From G963669295 sp963669295 (GTDB lineage Bacteria > Bacteroidota > Bacteroidia > Flavobacteriales_D > CALLUQ01), in assembly GCA_963669295.1 (NCBI GenBank), contig OY769938.1, positions 992,001 to 1,056,000 of the forward strand: a stretch of 64,000 bases of DNA. The letters are read 5' to 3'. Positions 25,997 through 35,900 of the stretch are shown piece after piece. Below the pieces are notes generated by a model. That model made no database searches and was not told the DNA's origin. It was given only the letters and a program-made list of their open reading frames with translations. Every line of letters begins with the position of its first letter. Position 1 is the first letter of the stretch. Both the position numbers and the translations under genes were made by a program.

Positions 25997-27386
25997 CAAC
26001 AACAACAAACTCTTTTCATTGCTAAAAACCTTTTCGGTGGTAGAGCTTACCCGACTGAAAAAGTTCTTACAATCGCCCTACCATAACCGACGCAACGATG
26101 TTATTTTATTGTTAGATAGCATAGTGCCACACTTACTAGACGAAAAAAAACTCACAAAGAAACACCTCCACGAAAAAATTTTTCCCAACACCCCATTTGT
26201 CGATGCCGACATCAGGCATTTAATGTCGTATTTAAAGAAACTGGTAGAGCTGTTTTTGATCCAGGAAGAAATGGCTGACGATTCCTCCTATCAGAACATT
26301 CAACTGCTTAAAGCCTACCGTAAACGCAAACTGAATAAGCACTACCACTCGCAAGAACTCAAAACACAAACACGGCTTCGAAACTCCTCCTTTAAGGGGT
26401 ACGACTTCTACAACAACAGCTATCAATTTAGCTTAGAGCAATACACTTCAAGTGTGCTCAAAACAAAAAACATACAAGAGGAGTTGCAGCAACTTTCTAA
26501 CCGTACCGATGAGTTTTACATCATCAATAAATTGAAGCAAGCGTGCAATGCTTTCGGGCATAAAATTGTGTTAAAGGTAGACTACCAACTGCATTTCATA
26601 GAACCAATTGTAGCATACATTGAACAGCTGGATGACATTCCTCCAGCCATCAACATCTATTACAATACCTACCAGATGATTACTTCAGGAGATGCTACCT
26701 ATTTTGAGCAACTGAAGCAACTCATTGTCAACCATGCTACCTTATTTCCTCCCGAAGAAATGCGCGACATTTACTTGTTGGCCATTAACTTTTGTATCAA
26801 GCAGCTCAACACCGGAAACATAGCTTATGTACGTGAAGTGTTCGACTTGTACCAAAGTGGACTACAATCGGAAGTGTTGCTGGAGCATGGCATACTTACC
26901 CCGTGGACCTATAAGAACATTGCTGCCGCTGGAATGAAATTGGAAGAATACGAATGGGTGGCTCAATTTCTGGAGCATTATAAAAGTGCGGTTACAGCGG
27001 AGTACCGCGAACCATTTTACCGGTACAACCTGGCCAAATTGAATTTCGCACAAGGCCAATTCAAAGTTGCCAACCGATTGCTTTACGAAACGGAAATCAA
27101 AGATTTATTTACCCACCTCGATGCCAAGGTGATTGTGATTAAATCGAATTACGAATTGGGCAAAGAAGAGTTCCTGGATCATTTGTTGGAGAATTTTAAA
27201 CAGTTCTTGCGTCGCAAAGAGGTATTGACCTATCACAAAAAGAATTATTCCAACTTCATTAAGTTGATGCGCAAGCTCATTTACCTTAAAGCTTTTGAAG
27301 ATAAAGCAAAGCTTGTTGAAGAAATCAATGCTGCAGAAATCTTAACCGAACGCGAATGGTTGTTAGCGCAAGTAAAAAAACTATAG
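25983..27386 (+). CDS. Unrecognised helical cytoplasmic protein, copy A
   Basis: A protein of 467 residues, all helical by composition, with no signal peptide or membrane segment and no family that I recognise. Conserved blocks shared with its paralog at 30444: KFLQSPYHNRRNDVI, KLKQACNAFGHK, INFCIKQLNTGN, EVLTYHKKNYSNFIKL and AEILTEREWLL. The helical-pair character suggests a TPR-like solenoid. No ATG is available. I take the TTG at 25983, which gives nearly the same length as the ATG-started paralog (465); an in-frame TTG at 25929 sits in an identical sequence. It is divergent from a secreted T9SS protein. Confidence 0.7.
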   Translation: MSNNFNNNKLFSLLKTFSVVELTRLKKFLQSPYHNRRNDVILLLDSIVPHLLDEKKLTKKHLHEKIFPNTPFVDADIRHLMSYLKKLVELFLIQEEMADDSSYQNIQLLKAYRKRKLNKHYHSQELKTQTRLRNSSFKGYDFYNNSYQFSLEQYTSSVLKTKNIQEELQQLSNRTDEFYIINKLKQACNAFGHKIVLKVDYQLHFIEPIVAYIEQLDDIPPAINIYYNTYQMITSGDATYFEQLKQLIVNHATLFPPEEMRDIYLLAINFCIKQLNTGNIAYVREVFDLYQSGLQSEVLLEHGILTPWTYKNIAAAGMKLEEYEWVAQFLEHYKSAVTAEYREPFYRYNLAKLNFAQGQFKVANRLLYETEIKDLFTHLDAKVIVIKSNYELGKEEFLDHLLENFKQFLRRKEVLTYHKKNYSNFIKLMRKLIYLKAFEDKAKLVEEINAAEILTEREWLLAQVKKL

Positions 27387-27423
27387 CCCCCCAACCTTGC
27401 ATTGAGGGGCTATGATTTGTTAC
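27383..27423. terminator. Bidirectional terminator between copy A and copy B
   Basis: Arms ATAGCCCC (27383-27390) and GGGGCTAT (27416-27423) lie between convergent genes; the first arm includes the stop codon of the plus-strand gene. Confidence 0.65.
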
Positions 27424-27437
27424 TGGTTTACTTTATG

Positions 27438-30290
27438 TTATTGCAATACCAACTTACCGGTGCCTATCACTTCTCCGTTGCTGTGCAATCGAAAAAGGTA
27501 AATGCCTGATGGCAACTGGTTTCGCTTAAATTCAAACTGGTTGATGTGTTCCCAATGTTCGTTGCGCACCCTTTTGCCTGTAAGGTTGTACACTTCAAAT
27601 TCAACTTCCTTGTACATGGCTCCCAGCTGTATGGTGGCTTGCGTAGTAAAAGGGTTGGGATAAATACTGATGTTGGCCCGCTCTTTTAATGCTTCGTTTA
27701 CATCCAGCACGATGAAGTTTTCTCCAATGGTGTTAAATGCTGTGTTGGTAATTACAGGCACATTGTAATCAAAGTAAATGGCGGCACTATTTTCAATTAC
27801 CGTTCCTGTAGGGTTGCCCGGCTGTTGCTGCACTTTAAATTTCACGAAGCCATGGCTTGCCGGTTCATTGATGTTGCTATCGGGCAACAAAATGTTGTTG
27901 AATGTCCATTCTAAAATGGTGTTTTCATACATCCTAAACTGGTAAGCATGACTGCTGGCGCCAGAGATCACTGTAGCAGGATCGAGGTAGGGCGAAAGCG
28001 TATCTCGAATAACTACCGTAAAGGCAGTATCGGTCCCAGTATTTTGAAATCGAATGTGGTATTCCAACTCATCGTTGGCAGTAATGTAATGCTCTACTCC
28101 TACCCCTGAAGGGTATACGCGCTTGTCGTTGGGATCGTACGCCCCAATGTTTTCCTGGCAGTCCATCGAAACAAATGGTGCAATATCGTCTTGCGGCAAG
28201 GTATTGAACAAACCGGTGGTAAATGCTCCCTGTCCGTTTACCCCACACCCTTCGATGGTAACTGCAGGGATTTTATAGCCGGGGTAACCTGGTGTTTGTG
28301 CTGCCTGTAAACGATACGTGCTCCCATTGGCAGGTTCGTAAAACACCAGTTGCTGTCCGCTGTTTAACTGAAAAGCATTGTTGTACAGCATAATGTTATC
28401 TTCGGTAACATAGTAGTTCAATGGTGCTGCCATGTTCCCCGACCCAACATTCTCGATGATGAACTCAACAGAGTCGTTTGTAATGCATCTAAGTTCTACA
28501 TCAATAATGGCTCCGTCCCAGTTGGGATCAACCGGAAGGCACAATGAATCTCTAAAGATGTGTGCTTCAACACAGTGGGTTTGACCCAATACGGTAGAAT
28601 CGCAATCGAGGTAGGTATCGATGGTAAACGAACCGCATGAATCAATGGCCAATGCACCTATTTGAAATGTAAATACACCATTGGTATCTACCGACCATGG
28701 TACAGGAATGGTAAGCGTATCTACTTCCAGGTACTCGTCAAATTCTATTACAATATATGCTCCGGTTTCATCCAGCGTTCCGTAGTTGCAATAGCTTACT
28801 GTATATACGTTGTCGAAACACCTTCGCAGCATGGGGGTAGATACATCTACCATGAGGTAGGGGCAAGTGAGCGTATCGTCTTGTGGAAAATCTTCTTGCA
28901 CTACAGTATACACTCCATTAATGGCCGAAGGACATACAATGGATCGGCTATTGTTGGAACAGGAGGAGGCATCCCAATAGGGGCCGATAGGGTTGATGCT
29001 CAAAGCGTAAATGCCTGAGTCGGCAAAAATTTCGTAAGCGCCATTTTGATCGGTGGTGGCATAGTAGGTGCCATTGTTTCCTTGCAACTGCACTACCCAG
29101 TTGCCCACTCCTGCTTCGCCTGCATCTTGCACACAGTTGTTGCTGGTATCTCGATAGGCCATGCCTGTTACATGATTCGAATACAGGTTCCCCAAGCTGT
29201 CTACACTCATCACCAATGCCCGGTTAGCTCCATCGCCATAACCCGCAATGGTATACCCTCCATAGGAGTTTAGAATAATGCTTTCAGGAGCATCGTTCCC
29301 TCCTGCGTTAAAGTCGTAGGTGCGTGTCCATTGATGGGTACCCCCACTGTTGATCTTCACCAATGAGATTTGAGCATAACCTGCAATGAACCCGGCTGCT
29401 ACATATCCTCCGTCTGGTGCTTCTACTACGGCCCTAACATCGGTATTCACCCCCGCCGAAGGAATGGTATTGGCCCAAAGCTCGTTGCCCTGGCTATCGA
29501 GTTTATGAAACCGAATGTCGCCCGAGGTGTTATAATGATAATCAACAAACATATACCCACCATCGGAGGTGCGTTGAAAGGCATCGTGGTTTTGATTAAT
29601 TTGAGGACTATTGGGGTTAGGGATGGATACCGACGATAGTGAATCACCTACATTGTTCACGCGCATTGCCCGCCAATTGGTGGCACTTCTTTTCACCAAC
29701 AACATGTAGTCGTTGTTATCGGCCTCTTCTACCGAATACCCTAATATTCCAGAGCCTCCATTGTAAGAGTAGGTTTTTGCCCAGAGGGTGTCGCCATTTA
29801 AATTGAGTGCCAATAAAAACGTTCGATACAACGAACCGTCGTATACCGAACCAATGGTAAGCAACTCATTGTTGGGGGTTAAATGCACTTCTTCGGTGTA
29901 ATGGTTGGTGCCACCAAAAGCATAACTGGCATGCCAAACGATGTCGCCATATTGGTCTACTTTTGCAATACGCGCGGTGGAAGCACCAGTAGATGCAGCC
30001 ACATAACCACTATCGGGCGTAGCCACGATGCTGGTAACAAACCCCAGGTTAGAATAGGTTCTTTGCCATTGCACCATGCCATTGGGGTCTAGCTTGGCCA
30101 AAAAGCCTTTACTGCTATAGCCGCCACTGGCCATATACCCCCCATCGTGTGCTTCTACCACATCCAGGGCAAACTCAGTGCTTCCTCCTAAACTAAAGTG
30201 GGTATACCAACGCTCCTGTCCTATAGCACTAAAACTGAGCAGCACCCATAAAACTAATATCCCTTGCAGGTGGATCATAGTCTTTTTCAT
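27438..30290 (-). CDS. T9SS-secreted seven-bladed propeller protein, copy B
   Basis: A 950-residue paralog of the protein at 22956-25841 with the same plan: signal peptide (MKKTMIHLQGILVLWVLLSFSAIGQ), about seven degenerate blades (DGGYMASGGY, KLDPNGMVQW and the like), a Cna-B-like domain (GMAYRDTSNNCVQDAGEAGVG), the VSTPMLRRCFDNVYTV block, the AYDPNDKRVYPSG block, and a type A sorting domain (YPNPF ... GIYLFRLHSNGEVIGTGKLVLQ). The blades are less regular than in copy A while the C-terminal half is well conserved. The ATG at 30290 is chosen because it begins the signal peptide; the frame stays open to 30341. Confidence 0.9.
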   Translation of the reverse strand: MKKTMIHLQGILVLWVLLSFSAIGQERWYTHFSLGGSTEFALDVVEAHDGGYMASGGYSSKGFLAKLDPNGMVQWQRTYSNLGFVTSIVATPDSGYVAASTGASTARIAKVDQYGDIVWHASYAFGGTNHYTEEVHLTPNNELLTIGSVYDGSLYRTFLLALNLNGDTLWAKTYSYNGGSGILGYSVEEADNNDYMLLVKRSATNWRAMRVNNVGDSLSSVSIPNPNSPQINQNHDAFQRTSDGGYMFVDYHYNTSGDIRFHKLDSQGNELWANTIPSAGVNTDVRAVVEAPDGGYVAAGFIAGYAQISLVKINSGGTHQWTRTYDFNAGGNDAPESIILNSYGGYTIAGYGDGANRALVMSVDSLGNLYSNHVTGMAYRDTSNNCVQDAGEAGVGNWVVQLQGNNGTYYATTDQNGAYEIFADSGIYALSINPIGPYWDASSCSNNSRSIVCPSAINGVYTVVQEDFPQDDTLTCPYLMVDVSTPMLRRCFDNVYTVSYCNYGTLDETGAYIVIEFDEYLEVDTLTIPVPWSVDTNGVFTFQIGALAIDSCGSFTIDTYLDCDSTVLGQTHCVEAHIFRDSLCLPVDPNWDGAIIDVELRCITNDSVEFIIENVGSGNMAAPLNYYVTEDNIMLYNNAFQLNSGQQLVFYEPANGSTYRLQAAQTPGYPGYKIPAVTIEGCGVNGQGAFTTGLFNTLPQDDIAPFVSMDCQENIGAYDPNDKRVYPSGVGVEHYITANDELEYHIRFQNTGTDTAFTVVIRDTLSPYLDPATVISGASSHAYQFRMYENTILEWTFNNILLPDSNINEPASHGFVKFKVQQQPGNPTGTVIENSAAIYFDYNVPVITNTAFNTIGENFIVLDVNEALKERANISIYPNPFTTQATIQLGAMYKEVEFEVYNLTGKRVRNEHWEHINQFEFKRNQLPSGIYLFRLHSNGEVIGTGKLVLQ

Positions 30291-30370
30291 TGTTCCTTTT
30301 TTTGTTAGATCAGCTTTCATGGTACTAATATCTTCCTTCAAGGGCGAAATAAAAAGATGATTTTATTTCA

Positions 30371-30442
30371 TTTGTCGGGAGAAGATTATCAATAAAAACA
30401 CACAATTCAACTATATTTATGCAGTAAATTCAATATTTGTCG
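30371..30442 (+). promoter_or_regulatory. Pair of TTTGTCGG elements upstream of the helical-protein gene, copy B
   Basis: TTTGTCG at 30371-30377 and 30436-30442, 65 bp apart; the second touches the ATG at 30444. They are on the coding strand of the downstream gene, as in copy A. Confidence 0.45.
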
Positions 30443-30443
30443 G

Positions 30444-31841
30444 ATGAAGAACAGCAAACTACTTGCCTTATTGCATGCTTTTAACGCCTTTGAGCACTTG
30501 CAATTACAAAAATTCATTCGCTCTCCTTTTCACAATCAACACCAGGACGTCATAAAATTGTACGAGTATTTACGCCATACTCCTGCACAAGACGATGCCG
30601 CATTACAACGCACCACTGTTTTTCATCACCTCTACCCCAACACCGAATTCAACGACTTAAAGCTACGCCATATTTCTTCCTACTTAATGAAAGTGATGGA
30701 AGATTTTATGGTGTGGAATGAGGCCAATAACGATAAAGCTTATCAACAAATACAACTCACCAGGGCGTATCGAAAGAGAAAGGTAGAAAAGTTGTTTTCT
30801 AAAACCTACAATGCCACCCAAAAGTTGCAACAAAAGTCAACGGTAAAGGATGCTGAGCACCACCACAACAACTATTTATTGCATCTGGAGCAATACCACT
30901 CTACCAAAACACGTGTAGAAGGCACACGCGCAGTATTACAAAACCTATCGGATGAGTTAGATATTTACTTTATTGCCAGCAAGCTTAAGCAAGCCTGCAA
31001 TGTTTTGTCGCATCGAAAAGTATTTAAAACCGACTACCGGCTGGGATTGCTTGATGAGATCATTGCTTATGTAGAGCACAACCACCTTACTCATGTTCCT
31101 GCTATTGGCATATATTATTACACCTACCTTACCCTCACACGAGAAGAGGAAAGTGCTTTCCGCAATTTGAAAAAGCTTATAGCTCAACACCACCAATGTT
31201 TTGCTACTGATGAGCTGCGCGATGTGTATCTGCAAGCCATCAATTTTTGCATCAGGCAACTGAACACAGGGCATCAAAGTTATGTGCAAGAGGTGTTCGA
31301 GCTGTACAAAGAATCGCTACAAAATGGTGCCATGCTGGAACAAAATAAATTATCGCCTTTTACTTATAAAAATGTGGTATCGGCAGGGCTAAAACTCGGT
31401 GAACACCAATGGATAGAAAACTTCATTCACACCTACAAGTCATTGGTTCCTGAACATCACCGAACTGCATTTTATCAATACAATCTGGCCAAACTATTTT
31501 TTGCCCGTGGAGAGTACAAGCAAAGCACACAAGCATTGCATCAGATCAACATTGCCGATTTGTTTACCGACCTTGATGCGCGTGTAATTTTAATTAAGTC
31601 GTATTACGAATTGGGCGAGTTGGAATACCTGGAGCACTTGCTTGATAGCTTCAAGCAATCGTTGCAAAGAAAAGAAGTACTTACCTACCACAAAAAAAAT
31701 TACTCCAACTTTATTCGCTTAACGCGCAAACTCATCAACCGTAAAACACAGGAAGGAAATACAAAGTTGATGAAAGCCATCAATGAAGCCGAAATTCTTA
31801 CCGAACGCGACTGGTTGTTGGAAAAGGCAAACAAGGTGTAA
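30444..31841 (+). CDS. Unrecognised helical cytoplasmic protein, copy B
   Basis: A 465-residue paralog of the protein at 25983-27386, with a clear ATG (MKNSKLLALLHAFNAF). Matching blocks include KFIRSPFHNQHQDVI, KLKQACNVLSHRK, INFCIRQLNTGH, EVLTYHKKNYSNFIRL and AEILTERDWLL. It is all helical, soluble and of unknown function. It is divergent from T9SS propeller protein B and followed 58 bp later by fbp. The conservation of both ends argues for a real protein rather than a decaying copy. Confidence 0.8.
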   Translation: MKNSKLLALLHAFNAFEHLQLQKFIRSPFHNQHQDVIKLYEYLRHTPAQDDAALQRTTVFHHLYPNTEFNDLKLRHISSYLMKVMEDFMVWNEANNDKAYQQIQLTRAYRKRKVEKLFSKTYNATQKLQQKSTVKDAEHHHNNYLLHLEQYHSTKTRVEGTRAVLQNLSDELDIYFIASKLKQACNVLSHRKVFKTDYRLGLLDEIIAYVEHNHLTHVPAIGIYYYTYLTLTREEESAFRNLKKLIAQHHQCFATDELRDVYLQAINFCIRQLNTGHQSYVQEVFELYKESLQNGAMLEQNKLSPFTYKNVVSAGLKLGEHQWIENFIHTYKSLVPEHHRTAFYQYNLAKLFFARGEYKQSTQALHQINIADLFTDLDARVILIKSYYELGELEYLEHLLDSFKQSLQRKEVLTYHKKNYSNFIRLTRKLINRKTQEGNTKLMKAINEAEILTERDWLLEKANKV

Positions 31842-31899
31842 TTTCCCCTATTATATCTCCGAAAATTCCACGATATTTGTAAGCCTAATTGCACGCATT

Positions 31900-32925
31900 A
31901 TGAGCAAAGTAACTACCCTTGGAGAATTTATTATTGAACGGCAAGCCGACTTCCCTTACGCTTCCGGAGAATTATCGCGTTTGTTGAGTGCTATTCGTTT
32001 AGCAGCAAAAATTGTGAACCGTGAGGTGAATAAAGCCGGACTGGTAGATGATATACTGGGGGCCAGTGGTGAAGAAAACATCCAGGGCGAAGAGCAGCAA
32101 AAGTTAGACGTTTATGCCGACGATCAATTCATTGCTGCCCTAAAAGCACAAGGGGAAGTATGTGGGGTAGCTTCGGAAGAAAACGATGACTTCATTGCTT
32201 TTGAAGACGAACACTGTCGCAATGGCAAGTACATCATTACCATGGACCCATTGGATGGTTCTTCCAACATTGAAGTGAATGTATCTATTGGCACTATCTT
32301 TTCTATTTACCGCAGGAAATCGCCTGTAGGTCAGCCTGCACAATTGGAAGATTTTTTACAACCCGGCACCGAGCAAATTGCTTCGGGCTATGTGATTTAT
32401 GGTTCTTCCACCATGCTGGTATACACCACCGGGAATGGCGTTAATGGGTTTACCTTCGACCCTTCCATCGGTGTATTTTGCCTATCGCACCCTAACATGC
32501 AAGCACCTGCTGATGGAAGAATATACTCTATTAATGAAGGCAACATCAATACTTGCTCGGAAGGGGTAAAAAAATATGTAAGCTACTGCCAGGAAACCGA
32601 CAAAGCCACCAACCGTCCCTACAGTGGTCGTTATATTGGTTCGTTAGTGGCCGATTTTCATCGCAACCTTATTAAGGGCGGCATCTACATTTATCCCGGC
32701 ACTTCTAAAGCACCCAAAGGAAAGTTACGCTTGTTGTACGAATGCAACCCACTTGCTTTTTTGATCGAACAAGCAGGAGGCAAGGCCACCGACGGCCAGC
32801 AACGAATCATGGAAATTGTCCCTACCGAATTGCACCAACGTGTTCCTTATTTTGTGGGTTCTACCCACATGGTGAACAAGGCCGAAGAGTTTCTTAAAAA
32901 CTACGCGGAGGTAGCCGCTGAATAG
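31900..32925 (+). CDS. fbp: Class I fructose-1,6-bisphosphatase
   Basis: Removes the 1-phosphate of fructose-1,6-bisphosphate in gluconeogenesis. The 341-residue protein has the metal and substrate signature DPLDGSSNIEVNVSIGTIF (from Asp116), the upstream acid pair SEEND, and the C-terminal GKLRLLYECNPLAFLIEQAGG. The start is the ATG at 31900 (MSKVTTLGEFIIERQ); the frame stays open upstream into the preceding gene. Seven bases separate it from mfd. Confidence 0.96.
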   Translation: MSKVTTLGEFIIERQADFPYASGELSRLLSAIRLAAKIVNREVNKAGLVDDILGASGEENIQGEEQQKLDVYADDQFIAALKAQGEVCGVASEENDDFIAFEDEHCRNGKYIITMDPLDGSSNIEVNVSIGTIFSIYRRKSPVGQPAQLEDFLQPGTEQIASGYVIYGSSTMLVYTTGNGVNGFTFDPSIGVFCLSHPNMQAPADGRIYSINEGNINTCSEGVKKYVSYCQETDKATNRPYSGRYIGSLVADFHRNLIKGGIYIYPGTSKAPKGKLRLLYECNPLAFLIEQAGGKATDGQQRIMEIVPTELHQRVPYFVGSTHMVNKAEEFLKNYAEVAAE

Positions 32926-32932
32926 CCTCCTA

Positions 32933-35900
32933 ATGACACTTGAAGACCTAAAATCTTTCTACAACGGGCACCCAAAAGCATTGCAGCTTGCCGACCACTT
33001 GAATGAGCTCGGGTGTCGAATTCATTTAAAAGGATTGATTGGTGCTGCAGATACACTCACTGCCATGGGAGTGTTGCATCATCACAATACTCCTCAACTA
33101 TTTGTATTGGCCGACAAGGAAGAGGCCGCTTACTTCCACAACAACCTGGAAGCCTTGCAATTGGATGGCATCAAGGTGCTGTTCTTTCCCGCCTCTTATA
33201 AGCTTCCTTACAAAGTAGAAGATACCGACAATGCCAATGTATTGATGCGGGCAGAAGTGTTGAACGAACTGAACCAACACAAGAGCAAGGTAGCCATTGT
33301 TACGTACGGAGAAGCACTTACCGAAAAGGTAGTGACCCAAAAACATTTGCGTCAAAATACGCTTGAACTAAAACGAGGGCAAAGCTACTCCATCGACTTC
33401 ATCAACGAGCTGTTGATTGAATACGAATTCGATAAGGTAGACTATGTGTACGAGCCCGGCCAGTTTTCGGTAAGGGGTGGTATTGTTGATGTGTTCTCTT
33501 TCTCTAACGAGGACCCTTATCGCATTGAGTTTTTTGGCGATGAGGTGGACTCTATCCGTACGTTCAACCCTATCGATCAGCTTTCTATTACCAAGTACGA
33601 CTACCTATCGATTGTACCCAATGTGCAACAAAAGTTATTGGAAGAAAGCCGGGAAACGTTTCTTGAATACGTGCCCGAATCAACAGTAGTTTGGCTAAAA
33701 TCAACAGAACTTACTGCCGATAAAATTGAGAAGCAATACGGAAAAGCAGCAAAGGCATTCAATAAGTTAAAGACCCCGCTCAACCACCTTCCGCCTGAAG
33801 AGCTTTACACCAACAAGGAGCAATTTTTATCGCAACTCAATGATTTTTCGATCATTGAATTTGGCACCAATTTCTACTTTACTCCGCAACACACCATTGC
33901 ATACGACCAGGCACCTCAACCCACTTTCAAAAAGAATTTCGACCTGCTCACCAAGAATTTTAAGACCAATGCCGAGGCGGGGTTTAAGAACATTATTGTG
34001 GCGGGCAACCCCAAGCAAATTGAGCGCCTGTACAACATCTACGAAGACAAGCAGGAAGCCATACGATTTACTCCTATTTTGGTAGCATTGCACGAAGGCT
34101 TTGTAGACAAAGACAACAAAATTGCGTGCTATACCGACCATCAGATTTTTGAGCGCTTCCACCGGTTTAAGCTGAAAGAACGCTTTAAACGCAACAAGCA
34201 AGCGTTAACCATTAAAGAACTTCACAACCTACAAAAGGGAGATTTTGTTACCCATATCGACCATGGTGTAGGCCGGTTTTCGGGGTTAGAAACCATTGAT
34301 TTGAATGGTAAAAAGCAAGAGGCCATTCGGCTGGTTTATGCCGGTAACGACATTGTATATGTAAGCATCCACTCGTTGCACCGCATTGCAAAGTATACCG
34401 GCAAAGAAGGCGCTACCCCTAAGCTCAACAAGGTGGGTTCACCAGCATGGCAAACGGCAAAAAACAAAACCAAGAAGAAGGTCAAAGAAATTGCGTTCAA
34501 CCTCATCAAACTTTATGCTGAACGCAAAGCAAAAAAGGGATTTCCTTTCTCGCCCGATTCGTACTTACAACACGAAATGGAAGCCTCCTTCATGTACGAA
34601 GAAACCCCCGATCAAGACAAAGCCATTAAGGCGGTAAAAAAAGACATGGAGGCAGAAGCCCCCATGGATCGGTTGGTGTGTGGCGATGTAGGCTTTGGTA
34701 AAACGGAAGTGGCCATCAGGGCTGCTTTCAAAGCGGTATCCGACAGCAAGCAAGTGGCATTGTTGGCCCCCACCACCATCCTCACCTTTCAACATTACAA
34801 CACCATTCGTGCCCGACTCAAAAACATGCCTTGTACGGTAGATTATTTGAACCGCTTTAAAACAGCCAAACAACAAAAGGAAACCATCCGAAAGTTAAAA
34901 GCAGGAGAGGTAGACATTATTGTAGGCACCCACCGGTTGATTGGCAAGGACATCGAATTCAAAGACCTTGGTTTATTGATTATTGATGAAGAACAGAAGT
35001 TTGGGGTGGCTGCCAAAGACAAGCTCAAAACCATCAAGGTAAATGTAGACACCCTTACCCTTACTGCAACCCCCATACCAAGAACCTTACAGTTTTCGAT
35101 GATGGGTGCCAGGGACCTTTCTACCATTACTACCCCACCTCCCAACCGGCAACCGGTACAAACAGAGTTGCAAACCTTTAGCGAAGAAGTTATTCGCGAT
35201 GCGATTAGGCATGAAGTATCGAGGGGTGGACAGGTGTTTTTTGTACACAATCGCGTGCAAAACATTGAAGAAGTAGCCGGTATGGTGCAGCGGCTGTGCC
35301 CTGGCGTTCGGGTAGCCATAGGCCATGGCCAAATGGAAGGGCCCAAGCTGGAAAAAATCATGATCAACTTTATAGAAGGAGAATTTGATGTATTGATTGC
35401 CACCACCATCATCGAATCGGGCATTGATATTCCGAATGCCAATACCATCATCATCAATCACGCCCACATGTTTGGGTTAAGCGACTTGCACCAATTGCGT
35501 GGACGCGTGGGGCGATCGAACAGAAAAGCCTATTGTTACTTGCTGGCGCCATCGCTAATTTCACTCACCGACGATGCCCGGAGAAGGTTGAAAGCCATCG
35601 AACAATTCTCGGATTTGGGCAGTGGTTTTAACATTGCCATGCGCGACCTCGACATTCGCGGGGCAGGCAATATGTTGGGAGGCGAGCAAAGTGGCTTTAT
35701 CAGCGACATAGGTTTTGACATGTACCAAAAAATTCTTGATGAGGCCATCCAGGAATTGAAGGAAACAGCATTCAAAGACCTTTACCAGGAAGAACAAATT
35801 CAGCACCAGGAGTTTGTGAAAGAATGTCAAATAGAAACCGACTTTGAGCTGCTGATTCCCGACGATTATGTCAATAACATTCCCGAAAGGTTGAGCTTGT

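Larger units (their letters stand above)
22956..31841. repeat. Tandem duplication of a divergent two-gene module
   Basis: Copy A (22956-27386) and copy B (27438-31841) each hold a minus-strand T9SS propeller gene and a divergent plus-strand gene for a ~466-residue helical protein. The two propeller proteins share the same domain order and long recognisable stretches, and the two helical proteins align end to end. Copy lengths are 4431 and 4404 bp. Divergence at protein level is substantial, so the duplication is old. Confidence 0.8.

Noticed and set aside
31783..31899. N-terminal extension of fructose-1,6-bisphosphatase
   Set aside because: It overlaps the preceding gene, and family similarity starts at MSKVTTLGEF (31900).
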